Source: Citrobacter sedlakii NBRC 105722
GTDB taxonomy: Bacteria > Pseudomonadota > Gammaproteobacteria > Enterobacterales > Enterobacteriaceae
Length of the DNA stretch: 64,000 nucleotides
Direction of reading: 5' to 3'
NCBI RefSeq assembly: GCF_000759835.1
Contig: NZ_BBNB01000001.1
Span: 372,001 to 436,000 of the forward strand
Made by a program: the position numbers and the translations under genes. Below, in pieces: positions 1 through 9,726 of this stretch (position 1 is the stretch's first letter; every line of letters starts with the position of its first letter). The notes under the pieces were generated by a model. That model was not told the origin of the DNA. It saw nothing but the letters and a program-made list of their open reading frames with translations, and ran no database searches.

Positions 1-432
1 TTTGGTAATTTCGTTAAACACCACGCGACTGTAGCGCGCGTCGTCGCCACCGATAACTTCCCGCAGGTGCCAGGCAATGGCTTCCCCTTCGCGGTCAAGG
101 TCGGTTGCGAGATAGATGTGGTCGGCTTTTTCAGCCAGTTGTTTTAATTCAGAGACGACCTTCTCTTTACCAGGCAGCACTTCGTAATGCGCGTCCCAGT
201 TGTGCCACGGGTCAACGCCCATGCGATTGACGAGCGCGCCACGTTCATCCTTTTTAGGCTTCTTAGCCGTTTTGGTGGAGGTAGAGTCGGCGCTCTTTTT
301 AGCTGCTGAGCCACTGGTCGGCAAATCACGGATATGACCCACGCTGGACTTAACCACGTAGTCACTACCCAGATACTTGTTGATCGTTTTGGCTTTTGCC
401 GGGGACTCAACGATGACAAGAGCTTTACCCAT
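1..432 (-). CDS. topA: DNA topoisomerase I, N-terminal part (runs off window start)
   Basis: Type IA topoisomerase that relaxes negative supercoils by single-strand passage. Only the first 144 codons are in the window; the rest lies before base 1. The protein opens [20 protein letters not shown], the start of the Toprim domain with its catalytic Glu, and near the cut carries [15 protein letters not shown], the Toprim DxDxE metal-binding motif. The ATG at 432 is preceded by an AAAGGTGA ribosome site. The gene is divergent from yciN, with a 395-bp control region between them. Identification is by close match to the enterobacterial family. Confidence 0.97.
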   Translation of the reverse strand, partial: MGKALVIVESPAKAKTINKYLGSDYVVKSSVGHIRDLPTSGSAAKKSADSTSTKTAKKPKKDERGALVNRMGVDPWHNWDAHYEVLPGKEKVVSELKQLAEKADHIYLATDLDREGEAIAWHLREVIGGDDARYSRVVFNEITK

Positions 433-772
433 ATTCACCTTTACCTAATTTGATTCTTCCAGGAATGCGTCGCACGTTGATTCACCTTCCACTGGCGACG
501 AGACACGGATATGGTCCCTGCGTCTGCGGATATCAACCCCTTGTACTGACTCTGTGCACTAAATAGTCAGGTGACTGAGTTAACAGGTTTTTTCGCACAT
601 AAGCGCTATAGCACGACGGAATTTCGGTCGAATGTCAAGCAAATCTGTTGCCAGATTGACGAAAGCGTCACACTGTACCTGATAAAATTCGTTACGCAAC
701 TTTATTAGCATGCAAAACCAAAACTCGCCAGTCAGCGAAGGTTGACAAGACCCTGGACTTTATCAGCGAATA
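433..772. other. topA-yciN divergent intergenic region
   Basis: About 395 bp separate the two start codons. No convincing gene is present. On the minus strand a TTGACA (634-639) lies upstream of topA, but the nearest TATA-like hexamer is too far for a standard sigma-70 spacing. The topA gene of E. coli is known to use several supercoiling- and heat-shock-responsive promoters here, so the region probably holds several topA starts that cannot be resolved by eye. Confidence 0.5.
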
Positions 773-801
773 TTTGCCCATAAGCGGCGCCCGGCGTAGA
801 C
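773..801 (+). promoter_or_regulatory. Putative yciN promoter
   Basis: TTGCCC at 773-778 and TAGACT at 796-801 are separated by 17 bp, an acceptable sigma-70 pair. An AAGGAG ribosome site follows at 815-820, just before the yciN ATG at 828. Prediction by motif only. Confidence 0.4.
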
Positions 802-827
802 TAATGTTCTTGTTTAAGGAGTAAAAA

Positions 828-1079
828 ATGCATAAAGAGACGCAACCGATCGATCGCGAAACGCTGCTGAAAGAAGCCAATAAAATCATTCGTGAGCATG
901 AGGACACGCTGGCGGGGATTGAAGCCACCGGCGTAACGCAGCGAAATGGCGTGTTAGTCTTCAGCGGGGAGTATTTTTTAGACGAACAAGGCTTACCGAC
1001 GCCGAAAAGCACCGCCGTGTTTAATATGTTTAAACATCTGGCCCATGTGCTTTCTGAGAAATATCACCTGATTGATTAA
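828..1079 (+). CDS. yciN: YciN family protein
   Basis: Small soluble protein of 83 residues, acidic to neutral, with no signal peptide or membrane segment. It matches the enterobacterial YciN family in length and sequence (opens [20 protein letters not shown] and ends EKYHLID). Function is not established for the family. The start is supported by AAGGAG seven bases upstream. It is transcribed away from topA and converges on sohB, with a long imperfect hairpin between the two stop codons. Confidence 0.9.
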   Translation: MHKETQPIDRETLLKEANKIIREHEDTLAGIEATGVTQRNGVLVFSGEYFLDEQGLPTPKSTAVFNMFKHLAHVLSEKYHLID

Positions 1080-1095
1080 CCCTGGCGCAGTGAGG

Positions 1096-1145
1096 CCGGT
1101 TGGCGCTGCGCATATCGCCATTCAGGGCGAAACAGCGCCAGCCGG
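1096..1145. terminator. Long hairpin between convergent yciN and sohB
   Basis: A 13-base arm (1096-1108) pairs with 1133-1145 with one G-U wobble. No T-tract follows on either side. The position between two converging genes suggests a shared 3'-end structure rather than a classical intrinsic terminator. Confidence 0.4.
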
Positions 1146-1155
1146 TACGGGATGT

Positions 1156-2202
1156 TTACATCAGGGGTTTTTGTCCGCGCTGCCACCAGCGCATCAGTAA
1201 GCGGTCAGCGCTTTCCGCCGCGCTGCCGGTGAAACGGTCCATTAGCTTTTTGCGTTGCAGATAGCGCACGTTCAGCACGTCGCGTCCTTCCATCAGGTTC
1301 AGGATCACGTCATCGCTGGTATTGATTTCATCAATAAGCCCCTTCTCCAGCGCCTGCTCACCGTACCAGTGCTCTCCGGTGGCCACCTGTTCAATGTCCA
1401 GAGTCGGACGCATACGATGGACAAACGCCTTAAACAGCTGGTGTGTTTCGTTTAAGTCTTCACGGAATTTCTGTCGCCCTTCTTCGGTGTTTTCTCCTAA
1501 CAGCGTCAGGGTGCGCTTATACTGTCCCGCAGTGTGAAGTTCAATATCAATGTCTTTGCTTTTCAGAAAACGGTTGAAGTTAGGGATCTGCGCGACCACC
1601 CCAATAGATCCTATGATGGCAAACGGCGCAGAGACGATCCTGTCCGCCACGCAGGCCATCATATAGCCGCCGCTTGCTGCCACTTTGTCGACCGCAATCG
1701 TCAACGGGATGTTTTTATCGCGCAAGCGCTGTAATTGCGACGCGGCCAGGCCGTAGCCGTGCACCACGCCGCCAGGGCTTTCCAGGCGCAAAACCACCTG
1801 ATCCTGCGGTTTTACCACTGCCAGCACCGCCGTCACCTCTTCACGCAAGGCGTTAACTTCGTGAGCATCCATACTGCCTTTGAAATCAAGCACCCAGACG
1901 CGCGGCTTGTCGGTGTCCCGCGTTTCGTCTTGTTTTGCTCTCGCCTTTGCCGCTTTCGCTTCCTGCTTGCGCTTTTTCTTTTGCGCTTTATGCCACAGCT
2001 TTTGCTGATGACCGTCGAGCAGCGCCATCGCCAGGTCATCCTTCATCTCCTGATACTGCTCGCTGAGATTGGTCACCCGCAATTCGCCACGCTGACGTTT
2101 GCGCTGGGCAACGTTCACAATAATGGCGGCAATAGCGGCGACAGCAACAACAATGGTGATGATTTTGGCAAGAAATAGCCCATATTCAGACAATAATTCC
2201 AC
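1156..2202 (-). CDS. sohB: Inner-membrane S49-family serine protease SohB
   Basis: Signal-peptide-peptidase-like (S49) protease anchored in the inner membrane; in E. coli extra copies suppress degP (htrA) loss. The start chosen is GTG at 2202, giving 348 residues (E. coli 349): an AAGGTGGG ribosome site sits just upstream and the protein begins ELLSEYGLFLAK after the start. An ATG further upstream (2247) would add 15 residues not seen in the family. Features: one N-terminal membrane helix (about 8-30), a charged Lys/Ala-rich linker (about 70-92), then the protease domain with nucleophile Ser177 in AASGG and general-base Lys229 in GQYKRTLT. Confidence 0.95.
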   Translation of the reverse strand: MELLSEYGLFLAKIITIVVAVAAIAAIIVNVAQRKRQRGELRVTNLSEQYQEMKDDLAMALLDGHQQKLWHKAQKKKRKQEAKAAKARAKQDETRDTDKPRVWVLDFKGSMDAHEVNALREEVTAVLAVVKPQDQVVLRLESPGGVVHGYGLAASQLQRLRDKNIPLTIAVDKVAASGGYMMACVADRIVSAPFAIIGSIGVVAQIPNFNRFLKSKDIDIELHTAGQYKRTLTLLGENTEEGRQKFREDLNETHQLFKAFVHRMRPTLDIEQVATGEHWYGEQALEKGLIDEINTSDDVILNLMEGRDVLNVRYLQRKKLMDRFTGSAAESADRLLMRWWQRGQKPLM

Positions 2203-2416
2203 ACGACCCACCTTGGTTAAATAACTTTGCTTCGGCTCAGTGTACAACAGGCGTCATGCGTCGTCTCGTTGGATGTCGCGAGGGAAAAAAGTATGACAAA
2301 GTGTTCATTTTAAGGCGTTATCGCCCCAGGCTGATTGAATTATGGCGGAGATTCAGGCATAAACCCGAAAAGTCAACGAGAAGCAGAGCGGCCACGCATG
2401 TCGCCGAGGAGTAGCC

Positions 2417-3178
2417 ATGCATTATCAACCCAAACACGATCTTCTTCAGGGCCGCATTATTCTGGTCACCGGGGCCAGCGATGGCATTGGCCGTGAAGCC
2501 GCCCTGACCTACGCCCGTTTCGGCGCAAGCGTTATCCTGCTTGGCCGCAATGAGGAGAAATTACGCCACGTCGCAGGCCTGATTGCCACTGAAACGGGCA
2601 GCCAGCCGCAGTGGTTCACGCTCGATCTGTTAACCTGTACCGCCGCAGACTGTCACCAGCTTGCACAGCGCATTGCCGGACAGTATCCGCGACTGGATGG
2701 TGTGCTGCATAACGCGGGATTGTTAGGGGACATCTGTCCCATGAGCGAACAGGACCCACAGGTCTGGCAGCAGGTTATGCAGGTCAATGTCAACGCGACG
2801 TTTATGCTCACCCAGGCGTTGCTTCCTTTATTACTCAAGTCGGATTCCGGATCGCTGGTTTTCACCTCGTCCAGCGTGGGCCGCCAGGGACGAGCGAACT
2901 GGGGGGCCTATGCCACGTCCAAATTCGCCACCGAAGGGATGATGCAGGTGCTGGCTGATGAATATCAAAACCGTTCCCTGCGCGTTAACTGCATCAATCC
3001 TGGCGGTACCCGCACAAGCATGCGCGCCAGCGCTTTTCCGACGGAAGATCCGCAAAAACTCAAAACTCCCGCCGACATTATGCCGCTGTATTTGTGGCTG
3101 ATGGGCGACGACAGCCGTCGTAAAACCGGCATGACCTTCGACGCCCAACCGGGCCGTAAACCAGGAATCGCGCAATGA
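2417..3178 (+). CDS. yciK: SDR family oxidoreductase YciK
   Basis: Short-chain dehydrogenase/reductase of 253 residues, cytosolic. The N-terminal Rossmann motif TGASDGIG is at 18-25, the NAG motif near 99-101, and the catalytic Tyr165-x3-Lys169 follows a Ser-rich strand. Natural substrate is unknown. GAGGAG precedes the ATG. The last four bases (ATGA) overlap the start of btuR, so the two are translationally coupled. This pairing is the same in E. coli, but no functional link between YciK and cobalamin is established. Confidence 0.95.
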   Translation: MHYQPKHDLLQGRIILVTGASDGIGREAALTYARFGASVILLGRNEEKLRHVAGLIATETGSQPQWFTLDLLTCTAADCHQLAQRIAGQYPRLDGVLHNAGLLGDICPMSEQDPQVWQQVMQVNVNATFMLTQALLPLLLKSDSGSLVFTSSSVGRQGRANWGAYATSKFATEGMMQVLADEYQNRSLRVNCINPGGTRTSMRASAFPTEDPQKLKTPADIMPLYLWLMGDDSRRKTGMTFDAQPGRKPGIAQ

Positions 3179-3765
3179 GTGAAGAACGCTATCAGCAGCG
3201 CCAGCAGCGGGTAAAAGACAACGTTGACGCACGCGTCGCCCAGGCGCAGGAAGAGCGCGGCATTATTATCGTGTTTACCGGTAATGGTAAGGGGAAAACC
3301 ACCGCCGCGTTCGGTACGGCAACCCGCGCCGTCGGGCATGGTAAAAAGGTGGGCGTCGTACAGTTTATCAAAGGCACCTGGCCGAACGGCGAACGTAACC
3401 TGCTTGAACCTCATGGCGTCGAGTTTCAGGTGATGGCGACCGGATTTACCTGGGAAACGCAAAACCGCGAATCAGATACCGCCGCCTGTCTGGCGGTATG
3501 GGAACACGGTAAGCGGATGCTGGCGGACCCTACGCTGGATATGGTGGTTCTCGACGAACTGACCTATATGGTGGCCTATGATTATCTACCACTGGATGAG
3601 GTGATTACGGCGCTGAATGACCGACCCCATCAGCAGACGGTGATCATTACCGGGCGCGGCTGTCACCGGGATATTCTCGAACTGGCCGATACCGTCAGCG
3701 AACTCCGTCCGGTGAAGCATGCCTTCGAAGCGGGCGTCAAAGCTCAGATGGGTATTGATTACTAG
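3175..3765 (+). CDS. btuR: Cob(I)alamin adenosyltransferase
   Basis: CobA/BtuR-type ATP:corrinoid adenosyltransferase, 196 residues. It transfers the adenosyl group from ATP to the cobalt of cob(I)alamin to form coenzyme B12, for salvage and, where present, de novo synthesis. The P-loop GNGKGKTT is at 36-43, and VVLDEL follows as the Walker-B-like strand. It overlaps yciK by ATGA. No cob/cbi genes are in the window, so synthesis versus salvage cannot be judged here. Confidence 0.96.
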   Translation: MSEERYQQRQQRVKDNVDARVAQAQEERGIIIVFTGNGKGKTTAAFGTATRAVGHGKKVGVVQFIKGTWPNGERNLLEPHGVEFQVMATGFTWETQNRESDTAACLAVWEHGKRMLADPTLDMVVLDELTYMVAYDYLPLDEVITALNDRPHQQTVIITGRGCHRDILELADTVSELRPVKHAFEAGVKAQMGIDY

Positions 3766-3774
3766 GTAAAGGAA

Positions 3775-3801
3775 CCGGAAGGCGACGTAGCCGCCCTCCG
3801 G
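3775..3801. terminator. Hairpin between convergent btuR and rluB
   Basis: CCGGA plus GGCG (3775-3784) pair with CGCC plus TCCGG (3792-3801) around one mismatch. It lies in the 51-bp gap between converging stop codons. There is no clear T-tract, so it is a weak terminator candidate for either strand. Confidence 0.4.
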
Positions 3802-3816
3802 CATAGCGACAGGCAA

Positions 3817-4692
3817 TCAGCCGTTATTGTTCCGTCCACCTGAACGACGACCGCCGCTCATTTGGCTATGACGCTTCACCGCACGACGAATCTGATTGGC
3901 CTTCATGCGACGACGGTCTTTTTCTACCGCCACTTTTGAAGTGGTTTCCGGCGGCAGTTCTACCAGCTCACGCAGATAGTTTGTTTGCGCCAGATCCAGC
4001 TCGGTCCAGCCGCCACGCGGCAGGCCTTTTGGCAGCGGAATATCGCCGTAGCGTACGCGGATAAGACGGCTTACCTGCACACCCACCGCTTCCCACAGGC
4101 GGCGCACTTCACGGTTGCGTCCTTCAGTCAGGGTGACGTTATACCACTGGTTAATGCCTTCGCCTCCGCTGAACTTGATGGTTTTGAACGCTGCCGGACC
4201 GTCTTCCAACTGAACGCCACGGCTGAGATCGCGAATTTTCGCGTCATCGATCTGGCCAAAGACGCGGACCGCATATTCACGCTCGACTTCACGGCTCGGG
4301 TGCATCAAACGGTTCGCCAGTTCACCGTCGGTCGTAAACAGCAGCAAACCGCAGGTGTTCACGTCCAGTCGTCCTACCGCAATCCAGCGCGCGCCGCGCA
4401 GCTTGGGTAAACGGTCGAACACGGTCGGACGCCCTTCCGGATCGTTGCGGGTACAGAGTTCGCCTTCCGGCTTGTAGTAAGCCAGCACACGGCAGATTTG
4501 TTCCGCGGACTCTTTTACCGAAATCAGGTGCCCATCGATACGGATCTTCAAACCCGGGGTAACGTCAACGCGATCGCCAAGCGTCGCGATCTTGCCGTCA
4601 ACACTCACGCGGCCTGCTTCGATAATGGATTCGATTTCACGGCGAGAGCCGTGGCCGGCGCGCGCCAGCACTTTTTGTAACTTTTCGCTCAT
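3817..4692 (-). CDS. rluB: 23S rRNA pseudouridine(2605) synthase
   Basis: RsuA/RluB-family enzyme that isomerises U2605 of 23S rRNA. 291 residues from the ATG at 4692, which follows a GAAGGAAG ribosome site; an upstream in-frame start at 4719 has no support. An S4 RNA-binding domain occupies about 1-60. The catalytic Asp110 sits in [12 protein letters not shown]. The tail is basic and ends in a Gly/Asn/Arg-rich stretch, as in the family. Convergent with btuR. Confidence 0.96.
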   Translation of the reverse strand: MSEKLQKVLARAGHGSRREIESIIEAGRVSVDGKIATLGDRVDVTPGLKIRIDGHLISVKESAEQICRVLAYYKPEGELCTRNDPEGRPTVFDRLPKLRGARWIAVGRLDVNTCGLLLFTTDGELANRLMHPSREVEREYAVRVFGQIDDAKIRDLSRGVQLEDGPAAFKTIKFSGGEGINQWYNVTLTEGRNREVRRLWEAVGVQVSRLIRVRYGDIPLPKGLPRGGWTELDLAQTNYLRELVELPPETTSKVAVEKDRRRMKANQIRRAVKRHSQMSGGRRSGGRNNNG

Positions 4693-4792
4693 AGAGCTTC
4701 CTTCAGGTGTCGCCTTCACAGGCGTCGAACAGGAGAATTAACGGCGCCGTTAAGCGCCATTTAAAGGCCGCGTAGTATACAGAGTTGCGACC

Positions 4793-5413
4793 TTATAAGA
4801 AAGGTTTAACGTCTCCAACCCCTTCACGCAACACCACGGGCGCATCGTCGGTTAAATCAATCACCGTGGTCGGCTGCTGTCCCAGATAACCGCCGTGAAT
4901 AATCAAGTCCACCTGTTTTTCGAGGCGGTCTTTGATCTCTTCCGGATCGGACTCGGTAAATTCGCTGCCAGGCAGCATCAACGAGGTAGAGAGCATCGGC
5001 TCGCCGAGCGCCTCCAGCAGTTCAAGTGCGATGGGGTTCGACGGCACGCGCAAACCAATGGTTTTGCGTTTTTCCTGTAGCAGGCGCCGCGGCACCTCTT
5101 TCGTTCCTTTCAGAATAAAGGTGTAATTCCCCGGTGTGTTGTTCTTGATCAGGCGAAACGCCACGTTATCGACAAACGAATAGGTCGACAATTCCGACAG
5201 GTCGCGACACATCAGAGTAAAGTTATGGCCGTCCGGCAGCTGGCGAATTCGGCAAATGCGCTCCATCGCCCCTTTGTCTTCAATTTTACAACCAAGCGCG
5301 TAGCCGGAATCGGTAGGATAAACAATCACCCCGCCTTTGCGGACAATTTCAACGGCCTGGTTAATCAGGCGCTGCTGCGGGTTATCAGGATGGATATAAA
5401 AAAACTGACTCAT
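4793..5413 (-). CDS. yciO: YciO, Sua5/YrdC-like protein
   Basis: 206 residues of the YrdC/Sua5 fold, related to the threonylcarbamoyl-AMP synthase used in tRNA t6A formation. YciO is a paralogue of the essential TsaC and its own role is less certain. The start at 5413 (MSQFFYIHPDNPQQRLINQA) overlaps the rnm stop by ATGA, which decides it over a longer in-frame start at 5449. The motif YPTDSGYALGC and the Lys/Arg-rich substrate-binding segment (KTIGLRVP) are present. Probable operon rnm-yciO. Confidence 0.93.
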   Translation of the reverse strand: MSQFFYIHPDNPQQRLINQAVEIVRKGGVIVYPTDSGYALGCKIEDKGAMERICRIRQLPDGHNFTLMCRDLSELSTYSFVDNVAFRLIKNNTPGNYTFILKGTKEVPRRLLQEKRKTIGLRVPSNPIALELLEALGEPMLSTSLMLPGSEFTESDPEEIKDRLEKQVDLIIHGGYLGQQPTTVIDLTDDAPVVLREGVGDVKPFL

Positions 5414-6291
5414 ACTTCCCTCACTGTGGTGTTCTGTGGCTGTTCCCACAACTGCCAGACGCCTTCCACGCCAGCCGGCAGCCAGAGCTTACGTCCCAGC
5501 TCTATCCACGGGCACGGCTGATGAAAATCAGACCCTTGCGATGCCCATAGCTGATGCTGACGGGCAAGGGTGGCCAGTTGCGTTCGCTCGTTGGGAGACT
5601 GCTGACACTGCGCAACCTCCATCGCGTCGCCGCGATGGTCAGCAAAATGCGCCACCAGTCTTTTCAGCCACTTGGCGCTAAGGTTATACCGCCCCGGATG
5701 AGCCAGCACCGCCTTACCGCCGGAATGATGAATGACATCAATAGCTTGTTCTATTGTACACCACTGCGGCGGAACGTATCCGGTTTTCCCTCGCGCAAGA
5801 TACTTTTTGAAGACATCGGCCATGGTCGTCGCTTTGCCGCACTCCACGAGGAAGCGGGCAAAATGCCCCCGTGTCACCGCGCCACCGTCAGCAAGGCGCA
5901 GCGCCCCTTCCCATGCGCCGGGAATGTGGGCTTTCTCCAGACGCTCGGCAATGCGCTTTGCCCGCTGCTGACGGCGTTCGGTTTGTTCCGCCAGAAACGC
6001 GCACATCGCCGGGTGGGCGATGTCAATATTCAGGCCAACAATATGGATCTCATGATTCTCCCACAGCGTGGAGATCTCAACGCCGGGGATCAGGGTCAGC
6101 GGCAGGGCTGATCGTGAAATTTCTTCGCTTGCCGCCGGGATCGCGGCTGTGGTGTCATGGTCGGTAATCGCCAGCGTGCCAACGCGCATCTCGACAGCCC
6201 GGTGGACTAATTCTTCCGGCGTCAATCGTCCGTCGGACGCCGTGGTATGGCTGTGCAGATCGTAAATCACTGCGTAATTCGTGTCGCTCAA
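5410..6291 (-). CDS. rnm: PHP-domain 5'-3' exoribonuclease (RNase AM)
   Basis: Formerly YciV or TrpH. This PHP phosphoesterase trims 5' ends of rRNAs and acts on short oligonucleotides and 3',5'-bisnucleotides in E. coli. 293 residues. The start codon is TTG at 6291, inferred from MSDTNYAVIYDLHSHTTASD, which matches the family exactly. Metal ligands are visible in DLHSHTTASDG, ITDHDT, PGVEIS, LAHPGRY and SQGSDFHQP. It diverges from the trp promoter and overlaps yciO by ATGA. Confidence 0.94.
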   Translation of the reverse strand: MSDTNYAVIYDLHSHTTASDGRLTPEELVHRAVEMRVGTLAITDHDTTAAIPAASEEISRSALPLTLIPGVEISTLWENHEIHIVGLNIDIAHPAMCAFLAEQTERRQQRAKRIAERLEKAHIPGAWEGALRLADGGAVTRGHFARFLVECGKATTMADVFKKYLARGKTGYVPPQWCTIEQAIDVIHHSGGKAVLAHPGRYNLSAKWLKRLVAHFADHRGDAMEVAQCQQSPNERTQLATLARQHQLWASQGSDFHQPCPWIELGRKLWLPAGVEGVWQLWEQPQNTTVREV

Positions 6292-6367
6292 GGCGAACTC
6301 CCGTCTTCATATAAATGGACTTGCCTGCGCATCATAACGGTTTCAGCAAATTAACTGAAATCAGGTA

Positions 6368-6402
6368 TTGACAATATGCCATCGAACTAGTTAACTAGTA
6401 CG
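6368..6402 (+). promoter_or_regulatory. trp promoter and TrpR operator
   Basis: The -35 TTGACA (6368-6373) and -10 TTAACT (6391-6396) are 17 bp apart. The palindrome ACTAGTTAACTAGT (6386-6399) overlaps the -10, as in the known E. coli trp operator bound by the TrpR-tryptophan complex. Nearly identical to the family operator, so confidence is high. Confidence 0.95.
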
Positions 6403-6429
6403 AAAGTTCACTTAGAAAAGGGTATCACA

Positions 6430-6474
6430 ATGCAAGCATGCTTCATTCTTCACGGTTGGTGGCGCACTTCCTGA
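6430..6474 (+). CDS. trpL: trp operon leader peptide
   Basis: A 14-residue leader, MQACFILHGWWRTS, whose tandem Trp codons (10 and 11) let ribosome stalling report charged tRNA-Trp. The C-terminal GWWRTS is the same as in E. coli and Salmonella, while residues 2-8 differ from both as I remember them. Followed by the attenuator hairpin. Too short to show up in ordinary ORF calling. Confidence 0.95.
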   Translation: MQACFILHGWWRTS

Positions 6475-6519
6475 CTTCGGGCAGTGTACTTGTGCATACT
6501 AACCGCACCCAGATACCCG

Positions 6520-6545
6520 GCCCGCCTGCAAGCGGGCTTTTTTTT
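6520..6545 (+). terminator. trp attenuator (intrinsic terminator)
   Basis: GCCCGC (6520-6525), a six-base loop and GCGGGC (6532-6537) are followed by eight T (6538-6545). It lies between trpL and trpE. The competing antiterminator would use the sequence upstream of 6520 that overlaps the leader stop. Confidence 0.95.
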
Positions 6546-6568
6546 GAGCAAAATTAATGAGAACAACA

Positions 6569-8131
6569 ATGCAGACATCAAAACCTACACTTGAGCTGAT
6601 TACCTGCGACGCCGCGTACCGCGAGAACCCCACGGCGTTGTTTCATCAGGTTTGCGGCAACCGGCCAGCGACGCTGCTGCTGGAATCCGCCGATATTGAC
6701 AGCAAAAACGATTTAAAAAGCCTGCTACTGGTTGACAGCGCGCTACGCATCACCGCAATGGGTGACACTGTCACGTTACAGGCATTATCCGCGAACGGCG
6801 CCGCGTTGCTGAACCTGATGGATACCGCCCTGCCCGCAGGCGTGGAGAATGCCCCGCAGCCGGATGGCCGCCTGCTTCGCTTCCCTTCCGTCAGCCCCTT
6901 ACTCGATGAAGACGCCAGGCTGTGCTCACTGTCGGTCTTTGACGCGTTTCGCATTCTGCAGACGCTGGTGACCGTTCCGGCAGAAGAACGCGAAGCCATG
7001 TTCTTCGGCGGCCTCTTTGCTTACGATCTGGTCGCGGGGTTTGAAGATTTACCGCAGCTTGAGGCAAATAACCGCTGCCCGGACTACTGCTTCTATCTGG
7101 CGGAAACACTGATGGTGATCGACCATCAGAAAAAGAGCACCCGCATTCAGGCCAGCCTGTTCACCAGCGATGACAACGAACGGCAGCGGCTTAACGCGCG
7201 TCTGGCGCATCTGAGCCAGCAGCTCAACGAACCCGCGCCGCCGTTACCGGTGGTCTCCGTGGCGCAAATGCGCTGCGAGTGTAATCAGAGCGATGAAGAA
7301 TTTGGCGCCGTGGTGCGCACGATGCAAAAAGCCATTCGCGCTGGCGAAATTTTCCAGGTCGTGCCCTCCCGTCGTTTTTCGCTGCCCTGCCCGTCGCCGC
7401 TGGCAGCCTACTACGTGCTGAAGAAAAGCAACCCCAGCCCGTATATGTTCTTTATGCAGGACAATGATTTCACCCTGTTTGGCGCCTCACCTGAAAGCTC
7501 ACTGAAATATGACGCTACCAGTCGTCAGATTGAAATTTACCCGATTGCCGGTACACGTCCGCGTGGCCGTCGCGCTGACGGTTCGCTGGACCGCGACCTC
7601 GACAGCCGTATTGAGCTTGAAATGCGCACCGATCATAAAGAGCTTTCCGAACACCTGATGCTGGTGGATCTGGCGCGTAATGACCTCGCTCGCATTTGTA
7701 CGCCGGGCAGCCGCTATGTTGCCGACCTGACTAAAGTCGATCGCTATTCATACGTGATGCACCTGGTTTCCCGCGTCGTCGGCGAGCTACGCCGCGATCT
7801 CGACGTGCTGCATGCGTATCGCGCCTGTATGAACATGGGCACCCTGAGCGGCGCGCCGAAGGTACGGGCCATGCAGCTGATTGCCGACGCCGAGGGACAG
7901 CGACGCGGCAGCTACGGCGGCGCCGTAGGCTATTTTACCGCTCACGGCGATCTGGATACCTGCATCGTGATTCGTTCGGCCCTGGTTGAAGACGGGATCG
8001 CCACCGTGCAGGCGGGTGCCGGCATCGTGCTGGATTCGGTTCCGCAGTCTGAAGCCGATGAAACCCGTAATAAAGCGCGCGCGGTTCTGCGTGCCATCGC
8101 GACCGCGCATCACGCACAGGAGACGTTCTGA
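6569..8131 (+). CDS. trpE: Anthranilate synthase component I
   Basis: Converts chorismate and ammonia (or glutamine through TrpG) to anthranilate, the first committed step of tryptophan synthesis. 520 residues from the ATG at 6569, as in E. coli; an upstream in-frame ATG at 6557 is less likely. The N-terminal feedback-binding LLES motif ends at Ser40. The C-terminal chorismate-binding domain contains [17 protein letters not shown] and the GAGIV segment. Its stop overlaps the trpD start (TGATG at 8129-8133), the classical trpE-trpD translational coupling. Confidence 0.98.
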   Translation: MQTSKPTLELITCDAAYRENPTALFHQVCGNRPATLLLESADIDSKNDLKSLLLVDSALRITAMGDTVTLQALSANGAALLNLMDTALPAGVENAPQPDGRLLRFPSVSPLLDEDARLCSLSVFDAFRILQTLVTVPAEEREAMFFGGLFAYDLVAGFEDLPQLEANNRCPDYCFYLAETLMVIDHQKKSTRIQASLFTSDDNERQRLNARLAHLSQQLNEPAPPLPVVSVAQMRCECNQSDEEFGAVVRTMQKAIRAGEIFQVVPSRRFSLPCPSPLAAYYVLKKSNPSPYMFFMQDNDFTLFGASPESSLKYDATSRQIEIYPIAGTRPRGRRADGSLDRDLDSRIELEMRTDHKELSEHLMLVDLARNDLARICTPGSRYVADLTKVDRYSYVMHLVSRVVGELRRDLDVLHAYRACMNMGTLSGAPKVRAMQLIADAEGQRRGSYGGAVGYFTAHGDLDTCIVIRSALVEDGIATVQAGAGIVLDSVPQSEADETRNKARAVLRAIATAHHAQETF

Positions 8132-9726
8132 TGGCTGATATTCTGCTGCTCGATAACATTGATTCATTTACCTATAACCTGGCAGATCAGCTGCGTACCA
8201 ACGGCCATAACGTAGTGATTTACCGTAACCATATCCCGGCTCAGACCCTGATTGACCGCCTCGCCACCATGAAAAATCCGGTGCTGATGCTCTCTCCGGG
8301 GCCGGGCGCGCCGAGCGAAGCGGGCTGCATGCCAGAACTGCTGACGCGTCTGCGCGGTAAACTGCCAATCATTGGCATCTGCCTTGGGCATCAGGCGATT
8401 GTGGAAGCCTACGGCGGCTATGTCGGTCAGGCCGGTGAGATTCTTCACGGTAAAGCGTCGAGCATTGAGCACGACGGGCAGGCGATGTTTGCCGGCCTGA
8501 GCAACCCGCTGCCAGTGGCGCGCTACCATTCGCTGGTGGGCAGTAATGTCCCGGCGGGGCTGACCATTAACGCGCATTTTAACGGCATGGTGATGGCGGT
8601 CCGTCACGATGCTGACCGGGTCTGCGGTTTTCAGTTCCACCCGGAGTCAATCCTCACCACCCAGGGCGCGTTGCTGCTCGAACAAACGCTGGCCTGGGCG
8701 CAACAGAAGCTGGAGCCAACCAATACGCTGCAGCCTGTTCTGGAAAAACTGTATCAGGCGCAAACCCTGAGCCAGCAGGAAAGCCATCAGCTTTTCTCTG
8801 CGGTCGTCCGCGGTGAACTGAAACCAGAACAGCTGGCGGCGGCGCTGGTCAGTATGAAAATTCGCGGCGAACATCCGCTGGAGATTGCCGGTGCGGCCAC
8901 AGCCCTGCTGGAAAACGCCGCCCCGTTCCCGCGCCCGAACTATCCGTTCGCGGATATCGTGGGGACCGGCGGCGACGGTAGCAACAGCATTAATATTTCT
9001 ACGGCCAGCGCGTTTGTCGCGGCGGCGTGTGGCCTGAAAGTCGCTAAACACGGCAACCGCAGCGTATCCAGTAAATCCGGGTCGTCGGATCTGCTGGCCG
9101 CCTTCGGCATCAACCTTGACATGAATGCCGACAAATCGCGCCAGGCGCTGGACGAGCTCGGCGTCTGCTTTCTGTTCGCGCCGAAATACCACACCGGTTT
9201 CCGCCATGCAATGCCGGTACGCCAGCAGTTGAAAACCCGTACGCTGTTTAACGTGCTCGGCCCGCTGATTAACCCGGCGCATCCGCCCCTGGCGCTGATC
9301 GGCGTCTACAGCGCGGAACTGGTGCTGCCGATCGCCGAAACGCTGCGCGTGTTGGGTTATCAGCGCGCGGCGGTGGTGCACAGCGGCGGCATGGACGAAG
9401 TGTCCCTGCATGCGCCGACGATCGTGGCGGAACTCCATGACGGCGAAATCAAAAGTTATCAGCTCACCGCGGAAGACTTCGGCCTGACGCCGTACCATCA
9501 GGAACAACTGGCGGGGGGAACGCCGGAAGAAAACCGTGACATTCTGACACGCTTGCTACAAGGTAAAGGCGAAGCCGCGCACGAGGCTGCTGTCGCCGCA
9601 AATGTCGCGATGCTGATGCGACTGCATGGTGAAGAAGATCTGAAAGCTAATGCGCAAACTGTCCTGGACGTTCTGCGCAGTGGTTCCGCTTATGACCGAG
9701 TCACCGCACTGGCGGCAAGAGGGTAA
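8131..9726 (+). CDS. trpD: Bifunctional glutamine amidotransferase / anthranilate phosphoribosyltransferase
   Basis: Natural TrpG-TrpD fusion, 531 residues. Residues 1 to about 195 are the glutaminase: nucleophile Cys84 in GICLGHQAI, with His170 and Glu172 in FQFHPES. Residues about 200-531 transfer phosphoribose from PRPP to anthranilate, with the PRPP loop GTGGDGSNS. The fused form is typical of Escherichia, Salmonella and relatives. Start overlaps trpE by one base, and trpC begins directly after the stop. Confidence 0.98.
   Translation: MADILLLDNIDSFTYNLADQLRTNGHNVVIYRNHIPAQTLIDRLATMKNPVLMLSPGPGAPSEAGCMPELLTRLRGKLPIIGICLGHQAIVEAYGGYVGQAGEILHGKASSIEHDGQAMFAGLSNPLPVARYHSLVGSNVPAGLTINAHFNGMVMAVRHDADRVCGFQFHPESILTTQGALLLEQTLAWAQQKLEPTNTLQPVLEKLYQAQTLSQQESHQLFSAVVRGELKPEQLAAALVSMKIRGEHPLEIAGAATALLENAAPFPRPNYPFADIVGTGGDGSNSINISTASAFVAAACGLKVAKHGNRSVSSKSGSSDLLAAFGINLDMNADKSRQALDELGVCFLFAPKYHTGFRHAMPVRQQLKTRTLFNVLGPLINPAHPPLALIGVYSAELVLPIAETLRVLGYQRAAVVHSGGMDEVSLHAPTIVAELHDGEIKSYQLTAEDFGLTPYHQEQLAGGTPEENRDILTRLLQGKGEAAHEAAVAANVAMLMRLHGEEDLKANAQTVLDVLRSGSAYDRVTALAARG

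Noticed and set aside
8647-9507. 286-codon minus-strand ORF inside trpD
   Set aside because: Antisense frame in a GC-rich gene; composition is Arg/Gln/His-rich with no family match.
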